This document shows positions 10,876 through 22,207 of a DNA stretch of 64,000 nucleotides, in pieces. The translations under genes were made by a program, and so were the position numbers. Every line of letters starts with the position of its first letter. Position 1 is the stretch's first letter. The stretch is from Prorocentrum cordatum (Eukaryota; Sar; Dinophyceae; Prorocentrales; Prorocentraceae), in contig CAUYUJ010010513.1 of assembly GCA_963575745.1 (NCBI GenBank), positions 27,379 through 91,378 of the forward strand. Direction: 5' to 3'. The notes beneath the pieces were generated by a model. The model made no database searches. It saw nothing but the letters and a program-made list of their open reading frames with translations, and was not told the origin of the DNA.

Positions 10876-11041
10876 AGGAGGAAACGAAGCACACAGACAC
10901 AATTAATCGTCGATTCCCCAGAGAGGGAAGTGGGGGGGAAGTGGGGGGAAGTGGGGGGGAAGACAAAAACCCAGAACATATGGGAAACTATGGGGAATCT
11001 TTTTATTTGTGTGTATTTATTTGTGTGTCCTGGGGCCCCTT
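10876..11041 (+). repeat. Dispersed short element, family F2, copy 2
   Basis: Runs AGGAGGAAACGAAGCACACA to TTGTGTGTCCTGGGGCCCCT. It contains a short GGGAAGTGGGGG tandem expansion, absent from most other copies. Confidence 0.8.
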
Positions 11042-11980
11042 CAGAATGCCGCCTCTGCCTTCCAAGAACCTCCCCCCGTGCCTTCTCAGAGGGCCGCCCC
11101 GCCGGTGGGGCGCCTGCAGTCTGTGCGAGAGCGAGCCGATCGGCCTGCGATCGAGGTCAGCTTTTGGGCAGCCCTGGGCATCTCTTCTGGGGCACTGTGA
11201 GGGGGGATACAGGCCTCGGAAAAAAATAGCGAGCACTCATGCCACGTTCATCTGCGAACGCCTCCCCCTCCCCCCAATGCTCAAAGTTGGCGGTGGGTCT
11301 GACGAGTTGCACCTCGACCGCAGCCTCCCCCCCCCGCGTGCCAACTTTTGAGTCTGGGGGGCCAGGGGGGGGGTGTTCACTGCTCGTTTCCCTCTGCCGT
11401 AGGGTCCGGGGTCTGCACTGGCCCCCGATCGCCCAGGCATCGCCGATCGGGGCCCGCTAATCCGCAGCCCGATGCCCCGCCCAGGAACGCTCGGGCTCGC
11501 CCTCGGGGTCCTGCCGCCCTGCCATCGGCGCTGCATCGCCGCTTCCGGCTCGATGTTTTTCTCCCCTGGACCGGCCACCCCCTTGTCGTTGCCCCTCGTA
11601 AAACAACGCGAAGATCGTGACAAAATCGGATCGGGATAACTCGAAATCTCTGAGAATCGGCGGGTTTGGAGGATGTATTGGGCGCCGCGGCCGCTCCAGA
11701 GCGTTCCGGAACGCTCTGAGAGCGCTCCGGAACGCTCTGGAGCGATTTATCCCGATCTTAGCCCTGTTTTACCTCGTTTCTACTTCTGTCAGCACCCGGC
11801 ACGCTAACATCCCCACTGCGTGCGCAGGGTCTTTGTGCGAGGTCGACGCGCTTGTATGCCAATGGCAGTTTCGGTGGGGATGCCCCAGAAGCCGCGGCGC
11901 TTGCAGCAGTACTCTCCTGCTCTCTGGTTTCTCCTCTCCCGCGGTTCGGCTGCAGCCGCTTGAGCTGCAGTGTTTTTTTT
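11042..11980. other. No supported gene
   Basis: GC-rich mixed sequence. Around 11694-11745 there is a dense run of the palindromic word GAGCGTTCCGGAACGCTC in several versions, probably an old inverted-repeat element. Nothing else is assignable. Confidence 0.4.
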
Positions 11981-12003
11981 GTTGTTGATGATGCTGTTGT
12001 TGT

Positions 12004-12038
<35 letters not shown>

Positions 12039-12085
12039 TTGTTGCTGCTGCTGCTGTTGTTGTTGCTGCTGCTGCTGTTGAACAT
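11976..12085. repeat. (TTG/CTG)n microsatellite
   Basis: Alternating GTTGTT and GCTGCT triplets, following a TTTTTTTTGTTGTTGATG lead-in. Confidence 0.9.
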
Positions 12086-12236
12086 TATTACTTCTAAAGA
12101 ATAATTATTGTTGGGACCCCTGGTGCACGACCCCCCCGCCGCGCCTAGGCCGCAGCCTCATTTTCATCATTTTCGTGAGGAAGTCTCAGGCAAAACGGGG
12201 GAGTCCGGATCCGGTTGTGTTGTTACGATCGGTTTT

Positions 12237-12330
12237 CCCTTGCAAAAAATAAGCTAAAGTGGACATTTCTTGTTCTAACATAACCAAACTTCAAGAATCC
12301 CTTGCAAAAAATAAGGTAAAGTGGACATTC
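12237..12330 (+). repeat. Paired direct repeat in an A/T-rich segment
   Basis: CCCTTGCAAAAAATAAG, followed by a variable base and TAAAGTGGACATT, occurs at 12237 and 12299, spaced 62 bp. The surrounding 12180-12500 sequence is unusually A-rich for this window. No gene is visible. Confidence 0.6.
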
Positions 12331-12842
12331 GCGCGCGCAAGACGAAATCCTTCCAAAACCTTAGTTTTCGTAGCGATTTTAACATAAAAACATCAAAAAA
12401 ACCAATGGTTTTTCAAAAAAAAATTGTCAAAATTTCATCCCGCGCGCTCTTGCGGATTCGTAGGAAACCCAACACTTTTTAATCATTTCTGTCAAACGGG
12501 CTTTTGCGAGCAACTTTTTCGAACTTCTGCAACAACGGTTGCGCACCTGCCAGGGCCATCATCCCTGTCAAATAATACCATGCGGGACACATTCGTTTTT
12601 TCTTCGCGCGCGCACGCCGTCGTCGTCGGCCGCGGGGCCCTGAATAGTAGCCACGGTCGTCCGCATGCCACGAAGTGAAGTGTCCGAACGTCATAGGGCG
12701 GGAAGCTGGGTGTGGGTGGTGGCGAAGAGTCGTTTGGAAATTTGGTAGAGCTTGAACCGGCCCCCCCACAAAGTGGGGGTATTGCCCGCCTCCTATGAAA
12801 ACCCTGGCACTGGTGAGAACGGAGTGTCCCCACGTGCTAGTA

Positions 12843-12843
<1 letters not shown>

Positions 12844-12902
<59 letters not shown>

Positions 12903-12950
12903 GCTGTTGTTGCTGCTGCTGTTGTTGTTGTGGTTGTTTTTGTGTTGTTG
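12844..12950. repeat. (TTG)n microsatellite
   Basis: Over 30 GTT triplets with a few GCT interruptions. Confidence 0.95.
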
Positions 12951-13429
12951 TTCGTTTGTTTCTCTCGCACTCCTCTCCTCTACTGTTGCAGGTCGCCGTG
13001 CCATCTAGTGTTCGTCAGTGGTGAAGGCCGCGCCGCAGCCTCTTTGACAGTGGGGTCTCACAGCAGCTGGCATCAACGTATCGACTGTCTAGCTAGCACT
13101 AGGTCCGATGTGGTTGTGTGGCGGTCGTAGTCTTCGGACATTCAAGCTCCCCCTCCCAGCCCCTTCCTCGCTCCTTCATCTTCATGACTCCACCCACGTT
13201 TCCCTTTCCTTGTCTCTCCTCCGCCACCCCCTCCTGCAAGTCTTGCTCCTGATCGTGCTAATTTGCCGACTCCTCCTGATGCCTCCCCGCCCGAATCCTG
13301 GAACCCCCAAAGAACCCCCTGGCAACTGCGACAACTTTCGAACAGAAGCGTTCCGTCCTCTTCCTTGCCCCTCTCTTCTTTCAAGGAGGTTCTATGGGGC
13401 ACAGGGAGGAAGGAGGAGGACAGTATGGC

Positions 13430-13490
13430 CCTCCTCCTCCTCCTCCTCCTCCTCCTCCTCCTCCTCCCCCTCCTCCTCATCCTCCTTAAA
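13430..13490. repeat. (CTC)n microsatellite
   Basis: About 20 CTC units interrupted by CCC and CAT. Confidence 0.95.
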
Positions 13491-13559
13491 GAAGCGACGA
13501 CGTGAGGCAACCATGGGAGTTCAGCTTATATCATATTTTAGGCTTCAGACAACACGAGT

Positions 13560-15110
13560 TTCACACATGGTAAGGTTTCACGATGCGGTCAACGTTTTTT
13601 TTCAGCGTCGTACATGAGCGACTACCAGATATTTCACCAACGCTGTATGCCAATCAAGAGCTACACTTTGCTCGATATCGTTTTTTTGGTTGTTTTCTTG
13701 GCTTCGTCCTCATGATGGTGTATTTCCAGGTGACGTTGGAGCTACTTCGATATGTGCGAGGACCTTCACTTCACCTGTGCAGATTGCAGTTGCTGGTCTT
13801 TATGTACTTGCAACATGGTTTCGCGCGGTGGAGGTGGAACCTCCTTGGAGCGATAGTATCATGCAGCATATGGCCTCACTGGTTTTGTTTTCATGGTATA
13901 GTTTGTACGTTTTTGAAGAAATGAATCATCTAGGTACGGTTGTCGAGAAGCTTGAACTTGGCAGTCGACTGGATAATTCAGCCGTGGACAAAAGAATGGG
14001 GGAGGTGGGGGCTACACAACACATCAGCAAACAAGAACCTGTAGCCTACCTGCGTGGAGATGGAGCACATATTGCAGCACGTACCGTACATAAACACGTC
14101 ACACAGATCGCAGGACGTACGATATATCACGCACGTTAACCTGGAGGTCTTCAGGCGAGCAGCTTGCCTCCCAAACCAGAACTTGAACAGCGACTTCGTG
14201 CTCCCCAGGCCAGTTATTTTGCCATGTGAAGGTTCTGGAGATCTCCTGGCAGCTTTGGCATTCAGAGGTTCATGGCGAAGGGGTTGCTAGTGAACGCGGC
14301 ATTGAGCGGCTTGGAAGTTTGTGTCAAGGGCCATATTCCTCTGACAAGGGGAGACTTGGCCGCGCTTGGAGGATTTATTGTGCGCAAGTGTCGCGCAATC
14401 CTAGGTGACACAGCGTCCTGGGATCAAGATGTGCAGCACGTCAGTACCATAGACGGACTAGAGGTGCTGAACAAATTTCGACTTGCTCCGTTGTTTACAG
14501 AATTGCGCACCAGAAGATTTTAATGGTTCCAAGCAGTGGTGCAGGATCGGGACCAACACATTCAGTTCTTGTTTCCTTGTTTGGGAAAGTCCGCTCTCGA
14601 TGGGTACGTTTTCTCGGAGGATGGATCGGTTCGGCCTCATGCGCATCCTTGGGCTATTCAGGCTCTCAAGGAGGTGAAGGTGGGGGAGATGATGTGGGAG
14701 TTAGGATGGAATTTGCGACACATGTTATTCGAGGACCCGGAGGCTTTCGTTAAGGTCGGCAAACATTAGTTTTAAGCTGAACTCCTTACCGCACCTATTA
14801 ACAGCACACGCAAACAATATCACACATGTGGCAGGTTCATATGCAAAGAAACCTTGAAACATGGCAGCCTATGCAGTACAACGTGGCCAACACAGCACAT
14901 GTTAACCAAACGCATCGTCAACACGATTGGCGGCAGCCACGGATAGTTGCACGCAGGATGCATATTAACTACCACAAGCATGTGCGTGCTCTGCGACAGC
15001 GTGTTCCTTAACTAGGATATTGCGAAGAAACACACATCGGACAGTTTGAGACGGCACTATTGCCCGTGTAACCGTGGGATATATGCATGTGAAGTTATAC
15101 ATCCCAAGAA
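13560..15110 (+). pseudogene. Unidentified coding-like fragments, possibly a decayed retroelement
   Basis: This stretch has balanced composition and almost no simple repeats, unlike its flanks. Three moderate plus-strand frames (13690-14139, 14272-14523, 14536-14769) encode ordinary-looking mixed sequence in different phases. The second contains GLLVNAALSGLEVCVKGHIP and the third HAHPWAIQALKEVKVGEMMW. None reaches a full domain and stops separate them. The arrangement, followed by a C2H2 finger, would suit the C-terminal end of an old non-LTR element, but an intron-containing gene is equally possible. No function is assigned. Confidence 0.3.
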
Positions 15111-15527
15111 ATGACGTGCCCTATGTGTGACGAGAGTTTCGGAGTCTTGGATGTATGGTTCAAGCATTGTCGGGACCATCGGGATCCGTATCTTGCACCC
15201 TCCTTTCGCGTGCGTCAGTTAGTCAACCACGAGACTTTGGATCAGTCTCTACGGATTCTACCACGCGGACGCACGTCGTGGTCCAAACTACTTGATCCAG
15301 ATTGGGTGCCTACTTTGCACGCTAGGCACCATGGCCGGGGAAGCAAAAATACCCAAGTCGTGGCTGATTCGGGACCGCAGCAAGAGCTTCCCGGCGGCAG
15401 GCAACAATCCCAAGAAGCACAAGACGAAGGAACACGACGACGAGGGCGAGGAGATGGACGACACCACCACCATCATCCTGATGAAGAATCTCATCGTCCA
15501 GCTGAAGGCGAGAGTGCGGCTGCTTGA
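15111..15527 (+). CDS. Short ORF with an N-terminal C2H2 zinc finger
   Basis: A 138-codon frame from an ATG. Residues 3-23 form a clean C2H2 finger: CPMC, twelve residues, H, three residues, H. A His/Arg-containing segment follows (DPDWVPTLHARHHGRG). After about residue 73 it overlaps the better-looking frame starting at 15331 and becomes Gln/Gly/Arg/His-rich, which looks like out-of-frame reading. The real product probably changes frame or is spliced near 15330. A nucleic-acid-binding role is inferred only from the finger. The host protein family is unknown to me. Confidence 0.4.
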   Translation: MTCPMCDESFGVLDVWFKHCRDHRDPYLAPSFRVRQLVNHETLDQSLRILPRGRTSWSKLLDPDWVPTLHARHHGRGSKNTQVVADSGPQQELPGGRQQSQEAQDEGTRRRGRGDGRHHHHHPDEESHRPAEGESAAA

Positions 15528-15678
15528 GCACGAAGCTATGACGACGGCCATCATGGACAGACAGCACCAAGCAGTAGGGGACGTCAACAACCCATACGCG
15601 GAGTGCGCCAAGGAACGCAAGCAGGACCCAAGCGTGAATCTTGGCTCTCCAGCGCGATTGTCAATATACGCATTCTGA
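15331..15678 (+). CDS. Hypothetical protein with a predicted coiled coil
   Basis: 115 codons. The start was chosen at 15331 because the context CACCATGG is strong and the sequence becomes protein-like from there (MAGEAKIPKSWLIRDRSK). Residues about 30-45 are a charged Lys/Asp/Glu linker. Residues about 48-72 (LMKNLIVQLKARVRLLEHEA) have heptad-spaced Leu/Ile/Val and should form a coiled coil. It overlaps the end of the zinc-finger frame in another phase. Further coding-like sequence in a third phase continues to 16118, so this may be one exon of a longer gene or a fragment of a retroelement ORF. Not recognised. Confidence 0.4.
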   Translation: MAGEAKIPKSWLIRDRSKSFPAAGNNPKKHKTKEHDDEGEEMDDTTTIILMKNLIVQLKARVRLLEHEAMTTAIMDRQHQAVGDVNNPYAECAKERKQDPSVNLGSPARLSIYAF

Positions 15679-15699
15679 GCGTCTTAGGCAGCTGGCAAT

Positions 15700-16118
15700 A
15701 TCGGGACATATCGGTGATAATATCGCGGCTGAAGTTCGTAGCAGTTCGTCTCACGCGCATGGTGGCAACTGCAGGACGAGATCTGACAGGACAGTGGGTC
15801 AGAGAAGAAGCAGTGTTCCCGTGCTTCGGCCAGCCCAACAAGCCCAATCAGTCACGCCTTTTGTTCAGCTTGCGCGGGCCAACACTGGTGCCAGACGACG
15901 AGGGAGCGGCAGCCGAACTGCTCAAAGCAACCGAGGAGCCAGACAGTCAGCTACACCAGGCGACGCCGTTGGAGATGCCGACGAGCTCTTACACGCTGAA
16001 GGGCAATATCACGGAATTCGAGTCGATAGTAGCTGAGTTGATCAGGGCTGGTGGTGGAAACGTACCATCGAGCATAACTCCACGGGGCAACATGGCGCGC
16101 AAGCTCATGAAGAAGTAG
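15700..16118 (+). CDS. Hypothetical coding segment, 3' part of an unidentified protein
   Basis: A plus-strand frame ending at TAG 16116-16118. It encodes mixed sequence including VREEAVFPCFGQPNKPNQSR and a C-terminal region (ITEFESIVAELIRAGGGNVP) that ends in MARKLMKK. The composition is balanced and unlike the repeat-driven frames elsewhere. A parallel +2 frame is also open but Ser/Arg-rich, so I prefer this one. The exact 5' boundary is unknown. Probably related to the frames at 15111 and 15331 by frameshift or splicing. Confidence 0.35.
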
Positions 16119-16689
16119 GATAGCACCGCTGGGATCATGATACAACTTATTTGCAGGTGAGAGGTGGCATATAAGACATGGCTTTCGCCATAGCGTGCCT
16201 CTCCCACCTCTGTTTTTTTGTTTTTTGTTGTTTTGTTTTGTGTTTTCTGATGTTTGGGCTCCGCGGGACCACGTGTGCTCAGTTGGCTTTGTGGTGCAGC
16301 GCTGCTCTTCGTGGCTGTCTTGAGCCCTAGAGTCTGGAGCTGGGTCCCGCTGTCCCCCTTTCAGCCTGCGCCGTGTCTGCGTTGAGATTTTGAGCCTTGT
16401 CCTTATTGGATCGGGCTCGTCTCTGCACGCCATCGTGTACTACGACCTCTCCCTCGTCTGCTGCTTCCTTTAGGCTCCGCCGCTCTACCATCGCATCGCA
16501 GTCGGTTGGGTCGTCTTGTCGAATTGGGAGGTACGAGATAAGCGACAGGCTTAATCCCTCCCCCGATGTTGTGCCCTGCCCGTTGGGGTCAACGGCCAGG
16601 CCCCCGCGCAGGCAACTAAGTGTTGCATCTGCCAGCGCGTGTGGCTCTTCTAGCTAGCAAGATGAAAAAAAGGGGGTACACATCAGTTA

Positions 16690-17010
16690 TATCCCCCCAG
16701 GTTCTGAGAAAGAGAGAGAGAGAGAGAGAAACATATGTTGATAAGACACAGTCCCCTTCTCCTCCTCCTCCTCCTCCTCTTCCTCCGCCTTCTCCTCCTC
16801 CTCCTCCCCCTCCTCCTCGCCCCCCTCGCCCCCCTCGCCCCCCTCGCCCCCTCCCTCGCCCCCTCCCCTGCCCCCTCCCGCCCGCCCCCCTCTGCCCCCT
16901 CCCCTCCCCTCCCTTGGTCCCCCCCTCTCTGCTCCTGCGCTCCTGCCTCCCCGGGGCTCCTCCCTCGTCCTCCTCGCCCCCCTTCCGCTCCCCCGTGCCC
17001 CCGCCCCGCG
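16690..17010. repeat. (GA)n followed by a polypyrimidine CTC/CCCT tract
   Basis: A short GAGAGA run at 16710-16730 precedes 250 bp of nearly pure C/T (CTC, then CCCTCG and CCCCTCC units) on the plus strand. Confidence 0.9.
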
Positions 17011-17132
17011 GCGGCGGCAGCGCGGGGGCCCGCGCGGCCCTGTGGGGGGTGGGCGGCGGGCGCAGCAGGAGGTTGGTAAGACAATCCTCTGCCAAGCACC
17101 TGTCAGCCGCTGGACGTCGACCTTGCTTTTAA

Positions 17133-17292
17133 GTCGGGCCTGTCCGTCTACAGGAGGAATATCCCAAATAGTATAACAAACGTCAGGGGACGTTTTTTTC
17201 TTGCTTTTGGTATGTTCGGGTGTGTCTTGAGTATGGTTTGAGTCTGTTTTCTTTTTCGTCCACAGTCCGCCTTGTAGGGGGACGTGCCCGAC
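17133..17292 (+). repeat. TIR element, family F1, copy 1
   Basis: 160 bp from GTCGGGCCTGTCCGTCTACA to GGGGGACGTGCCCGAC, so the ends are inverted copies of each other. The interior is A/T-rich with AAATAGT and a TTTTTCGTCC block before the right arm. Flanks read TTTTAA before and CTAACC after, compatible with insertion at TA. F1 is the most abundant family here: ten copies, all in plus orientation. Confidence 0.9.
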
Positions 17293-17405
17293 CTAACCTT
17301 AGGTACCCGTCTCCCCCCCAGGAGGAGGATCAGGAGGGAGGAGGAAGAAAGGAAACGAGGGGCACTGCAGGGGCCCACGGGGGCCCGAACTCGGGGAACT
17401 TAGAG

Positions 17406-17410
17406 GGAGA

Positions 17411-17451
<41 letters not shown>

Positions 17452-17462
17452 AACAAACAGAA

Positions 17463-17538
<76 letters not shown>

Positions 17539-17650
17539 GCGCCTGGGCTCCTCTTCCTCCTTCCGTGCATGGCGGCCCTAATTGGCATACAGCGTGTCCC
17601 CTGTTGCCTACCCGCCGAAGCAGTCGACTTCGGCCCAGCCGCCGACGCAA

Positions 17651-17732
<82 letters not shown>

Positions 17733-17747
17733 GTGGGTGTGTGTGTA

Positions 17748-17785
<38 letters not shown>

Positions 17786-17790
17786 TCAAA
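17406..17790. repeat. (GA)n and two long (GT)n microsatellites
   Basis: GAGAGA at 17406-17447, GT at 17467-17537, and GT with minor interruptions at 17653-17786. Unique sequence of about 115 bp separates the two GT tracts. Confidence 0.95.
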
Positions 17791-18286
17791 GGATCCCGAC
17801 GGTTCGGACGAGGACGGAGGGGAAGATGCCTTGTTGGAGAGTCTTTTTTTGGGGGGAAGAGGGGGGCTATTGCATGTAATTGTGTGGAGTTCTAGGGGAT
17901 CCCAGGGGGGACAGGAGCAGGACCAGGGTAAGCCCAGAACGCTTCCCGGCGGCCCTGGCGTTGCAAGACGCCCTCCTGTCCGAAGTCCCCCCGCCATCCA
18001 GGCAATGCAAGCGGGGTCACCACTAGGGGAGTCGCCACTTCCGCGAGGAATCCCAATTTCTTCGAGGAAATGGAGCCCCAGAACAAACCAGAGCCCCCCC
18101 AATCATTCGATCTTGGAACTCCGACCCCCAGGAAGCGCAGCTGCTCTCCTTCACTGTGGCCGCCGCCCGGGCGGAGACGTGGGGGCACCAAAGGGCCCGC
18201 CACGGGAAGGCCAGGACCTCGGAGGGCTGGAGCGGGGACATCTCCTGGGGGCCCCTGCCGGGACTCTGGGGAGGTGGAAGCCTCTC

Positions 18287-18314
18287 AGGAGGGGAAAAAA
18301 CACAGATACAATCC
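18287..18314 (+). repeat. Truncated F2 left end
   Basis: AGGAGGGGAAAAAACACAGATACAAT-type sequence matching only the first 28 bp of F2. The rest of the element is absent. Confidence 0.55.
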
Positions 18315-18583
18315 GTAAGGGCTTCGCCCCCTGCCGCCGGCCCCCTCTCTCGGAGAATGGGCCATGGAAGAGCTAAGTCATGAGGCCTTGGCGCTGTCGT
18401 GCAGCAGTATCGGAACTTCATGCGAGGCCGATTCGCAATCGGCAAAACCAACTGATCACAAGAGGGGTTACCACACAGGGCGATTGGTAAGACGTGTATG
18501 GTTTACGAGCTTGGTTACCACACCTTGGGATTAAAGGGCCGAGGGAGTACTCGCAGTTTGGGTTACCACGCCTTGCGATGGAT

Positions 18584-18962
18584 GTGCGTGAGGGGTGGCA
18601 CCGAATTTCAGAAATGTGGCAAATCCCCATGTGTTTTTGGACCCTGACCCCGCGGATCTGCGTGAGGGGTGGCACCGAATTTCAGAAATGTGGCAAATCC
18701 CATGTGTTTTTGGACCCTGACCCCGCGGATCTGCGTGAGGGGTGGCACCGAATTTCAGAAATGTGGCAAATCCCATGTGTTTTTGGACCCTGACCCCGCG
18801 GATCTGCGTGAGGGGTGGCACCGAATTTCAGAAATGTGGCAAATCCCTGTGTTTTTGGACCCTGACCCCGCGGATCTGCGTGAGGGGTGGCACCGAATTT
18901 CAAAAATGTGGCAAATCCCATGTGTTTTTGGACCCTGACCCCGCGGATCTGCGTGAGGGGTG
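18584..18962 (+). repeat. Minisatellite, five units of about 73 bp
   Basis: The unit contains GCGTGAGGGGTGGCACCGAA, TTTCAGAAATGTGGCAAATC and GTTTTTGGACCCTGACCCCG. Anchor spacings are 74, 73, 73 and 72 bp, with nearly identical units, so amplification was recent. Because 73 is not a multiple of three, frames reading through it have a 73-residue super-period and are not real genes. Upstream, 18470-18600 has three copies of a GGTTACCACRC word. Confidence 0.95.
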
Positions 18963-19186
18963 TTGATTTCGAGCCCCCCTAGCAATTCAGACAACGCGCC
19001 CAGGGGGTGCTAAAAAGTCCTGTTTGGGCCTCCCCCCCCCTCGCGCGGTCAATCAACTAGTTACAGTAACCAGCAAGAAACCAGCAAGAAGCAGAACTGT
19101 AACACTGGAAACTACAAGCTACAACTGGTACAGGAAACTGCGAATCACGTGCCTACAGCCTGGTGGCCCCACAAGGGGGCCGGCGG

Positions 19187-19321
19187 ATTAATCCTCGATT
19201 CCCTAGAAAATATGGGAAAATATGGGCAGTGGGCGGGGAAGACAGAAACCCAGAAAATATGGGAAAATATGGGAGATATTTTTATTTGTGTGTATTTATC
19301 TGTGTGTCCTGGGGCCCCTTT
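19187..19321 (+). repeat. Dispersed short element, family F2, copy 3 (5'-truncated)
   Basis: Begins within the element (ATTAATCCTCGATTCCC) and keeps the right part to GTGTGTCCTGGGGCCCCTT. Confidence 0.75.
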
Positions 19322-21638
19322 AGTCTCAGCGGCACCAGGACTGTCCGGTGGAATGGGAGTTTCCGGGGGGATGGGGTGGTGGAGGGCGGGGAGGAAGCTC
19401 TGTTCTTGTTGGCTCGGGGAGGTCCTCTCGCCACCGGGTGCTCTCACGCAGCTGCGCACCGTCGAGAGTTTTCCCGGGGGTGCCCCCGGGTCGTCCCGAA
19501 TGGCCGCTCGAGGCTCGAGTTGCGATCCGGGGCACCCTTGCCGCACGGAGTCGCAGGACCGGTGTGGTGAGCGCTGCATCGGGCCTACACTGCGCATCCG
19601 AGATCATGGCTTGATCTGGCACCGCAACGTGGCAAACCACGGTGAGCTTGAACGGTGAAGATCTCGGAAGGAAGCCTCGGGAAGCCGCAGGTGGCCTTGA
19701 AGCGAGGCAGCGGCCTCGGAAATGAGCAGCCGCCCTTGCTTGCAGCTGCTGGAAATGCAGTTTCAGTTGAAAGCGCGAGCCTGGAACTTGACCGCTCTCC
19801 ACACGTGGAACTGCTCGGCGACGTGTCGGACTCAAGGCTGTAACGTGTGACGAGGTGTCAGGCCGCAGGCCGCTTTTGAAAAAGAGCCGCCTTCCATCCG
19901 TGCAACGGTTGGAAACACCACGCTGCGTGGTCATTCTGAGCCTCACATTTGTGTAGAAGAGTAAGGGGGGACTTAGCGTGCTTTACTAGGGGTGCGGGGG
20001 TCGAAAGCCAATGTAAAGAAGCCAGCCGAAAGCGCTAGCTTCAAGGACGACAGTCCGCCGCATGCGTTTTTCATTAACAGCCCACCGCTGGCCACTTCTT
20101 TTTACCAACGTCGCTCTTGATGGTTCGTGGGTAGGTCGATGGTCGTTCGCGGTTGGGTCGCGAGGTGAGTCGTGAGTGCGTCGCGGTGTGGGTGATCGCA
20201 TGGCGTTCGTGACGCGACGACTACAAGAAAACCAATAACCATAGAAATGACAATCCTCATCGTGGAAACCCATTCTAGCCACGCGCTGAGGGACAATGTA
20301 AGCTAGTCGCCTTGTCATTCATCTTGCGAGCTAGTTCCAGGCGATAACCCGATTTTGAGAAGGAACTTCCTTCATCAGACCAGCAGTTCCATCAGACTAG
20401 GAGTCGGGTATGTTAAGCTTCGGTGGGCTAACACTCGGGAGGAAAACGCGTGAGGAGATCTTTAGAGATATCCATGCTGAAAACAACAGTGGCCCTCAAT
20501 CAGTGTAAGTGTTGAGATTTCCTAGCTTCGTGCCCGCATGTTATGTCTCAAGCGACACACCTAATCCGCCCTACAGAGACTTATCGTTACGCGGTGACGA
20601 GAAGCACTTATTTGTAATGGGAAGGATGGAATAGGAGGATGGGAAAAGGAGGCGGAGGAGTAGGAGGAAGCACAGAGCCTTCCTCTTCCGTGTCCTCACA
20701 CCCCTCTCCCGCCCTCCTCTTCATCCCCGCCTTCTTTTACTTCCAACTCCCAAACTCTACACATACCCACGCTGTTCCTGGCCAGTTAATTCCTGGGCTC
20801 AAGGTCGTTCTACTTGCTTCAGTGGCCAGGCTGTGGTGGCATAGGCACCGATTCAGTGCATCGTCCTGGCCAGGATCGTCGTGCATGCTGACGTCGGGGA
20901 CGCTTCGTCGCACCCGCCGGTCCACTCCTCCCTCCCAGGAGGCGGTGCGGGAGCGCGCGCGGAGGAGGATGACGAGGGAGGAGGCGGGGGAGGATGCGGA
21001 GGAGGACCGCCACTTCTCTGCCCCTCTCGGGGGGTGGTCAGGTCAGGGAGGGAGGGGGGGGTACTGGACTGGCGGCCGTACAGTCGGGGCCCTGAAGAAG
21101 GAACCCTTTTCGTTGGGGAGGGGCTCCGCGTTCCTTGAGTGCTTCACAGCTTGCCTCGGGCTTTCCTTGTGTTTTCGACAGGAAATCGAAGGTTAACTTA
21201 TGGAAAGTAGGGGCCTCGTTCCTTACTTAGGGTTCCTTAGGTCAACGCCCCGACTGTACCGACGTCTCCTGGGAAGTGTGGTCGGCGTCCTCCCGTCCCC
21301 GGTCTTGTGACGCATCGGGTCGGGTGCGAAGGAGACGTGCATGCGGCTGCCGAGACGCAAATATATCTGAGCCCGCGGCCTCTGCTGCTGCTGGTGCAGC
21401 TCCGCTCCTCCGCCTCCTCGTCCTCGATCCTTCTTCCTCCATCCCCCGTCCTCGATGCTCGATCCTCGCTCCTCTTCCTCTACACCCTGGATCCTGCTCG
21501 TCGTGATCCTCGATCCTCCCTCTCGCGGACCCTGCCCCTCTCTGTCTGGCGGGGCTCCTCGAGCGACGCGGGACGAGGCCGGTTTTTGCGCAATCTCCGC
21601 CCACCCCTTGCCATCGCCGTCTCTCCTTCGAGCCAACC
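19322..21638. other. 2.3 kb without a supported gene
   Basis: Mixed-composition sequence. A diverged unit of the 83-bp minisatellite lies around 19850-19920, and a related segment near 20350. The 20630-21060 part is GGA/GGAGGA-rich, and 21390-21640 is TCCTC-rich. Frames on both strands overlap and carry no recognisable motif. Confidence 0.4.
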
Positions 21639-21788
21639 CTGACCTTCCATTCCAGAGAGCTATTTTTTAGCACTGGAGGCTTAAAAACCTAAACAACTCA
21701 GCGAAACAGCCTAAAACCAAGACGTAGGATAGCTTTGGGATAGGTTTTTACGTCGGGTGCTATTTTTTAGCCCTCCTGGAAGGTCAGG
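21639..21788 (-). repeat. TIR element, family F4, copy 2
   Basis: 150 bp in inverted orientation to the copy at 7631. Ends are CCTGACCTTCCA and GGAAGGTCAGG, with GCTATTTTTTAGC blocks just inside both. Confidence 0.85.
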
Positions 21789-21926
21789 GAAGGCTCGTGC
21801 GTGCGGGCTCGCCAAGCGCCGGCTGGCCCCGTCGTCGCTCCGGGTCTGCCTGGCGCCGCCGTCCCCCCCGGGCGTCGGTGCGGCGCTCGCCCCCCCGCGC
21901 CCGGCGCTCGAGAGAGCGGCGCCTTT

Positions 21927-22049
21927 GGCATCGCTCGGGCGTGTGCATTTCCTTCGACGAGGACCATCGAGGAGCATCCTTGATGATTTGGCGAAAAAAC
22001 CACGCAAGAAACCAAAAAAAACACAGGAAATGGACGTCCGAGCGATGGC
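21927..22049 (+). repeat. TIR element, family F5, copy 1
   Basis: 123 bp with inverted ends GGCATCGCTCGGGCG...CGTCCGAGCGATGGC. The interior includes GAGGACCATCGAGGAGCATC and an A-rich stretch, AAACCAAAAAAAACACAGG. Other copies are at 22677 and 27945. Confidence 0.85.
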
Positions 22050-22207
22050 GAGCGCCCTCTCTGGTGCACCGTGGGTCTGTGCTCTGGCGCGCACGTTCCA
22101 GGGCTTCCTGCCCTGAGCGTGCTCCGCCTCTGCCTCTCCCGCGCCCGCGCTCCGTTCCAGCTGCCGCCTGTCGGACCGGGAAGGCGCCCTCCCCACTCCT
22201 CCCGCTG

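Noticed and set aside
18584-18962. CRISPR-like array
   Set aside because: The repeats are contiguous 73-bp units with no variable spacers, in a eukaryotic context; this is a minisatellite.
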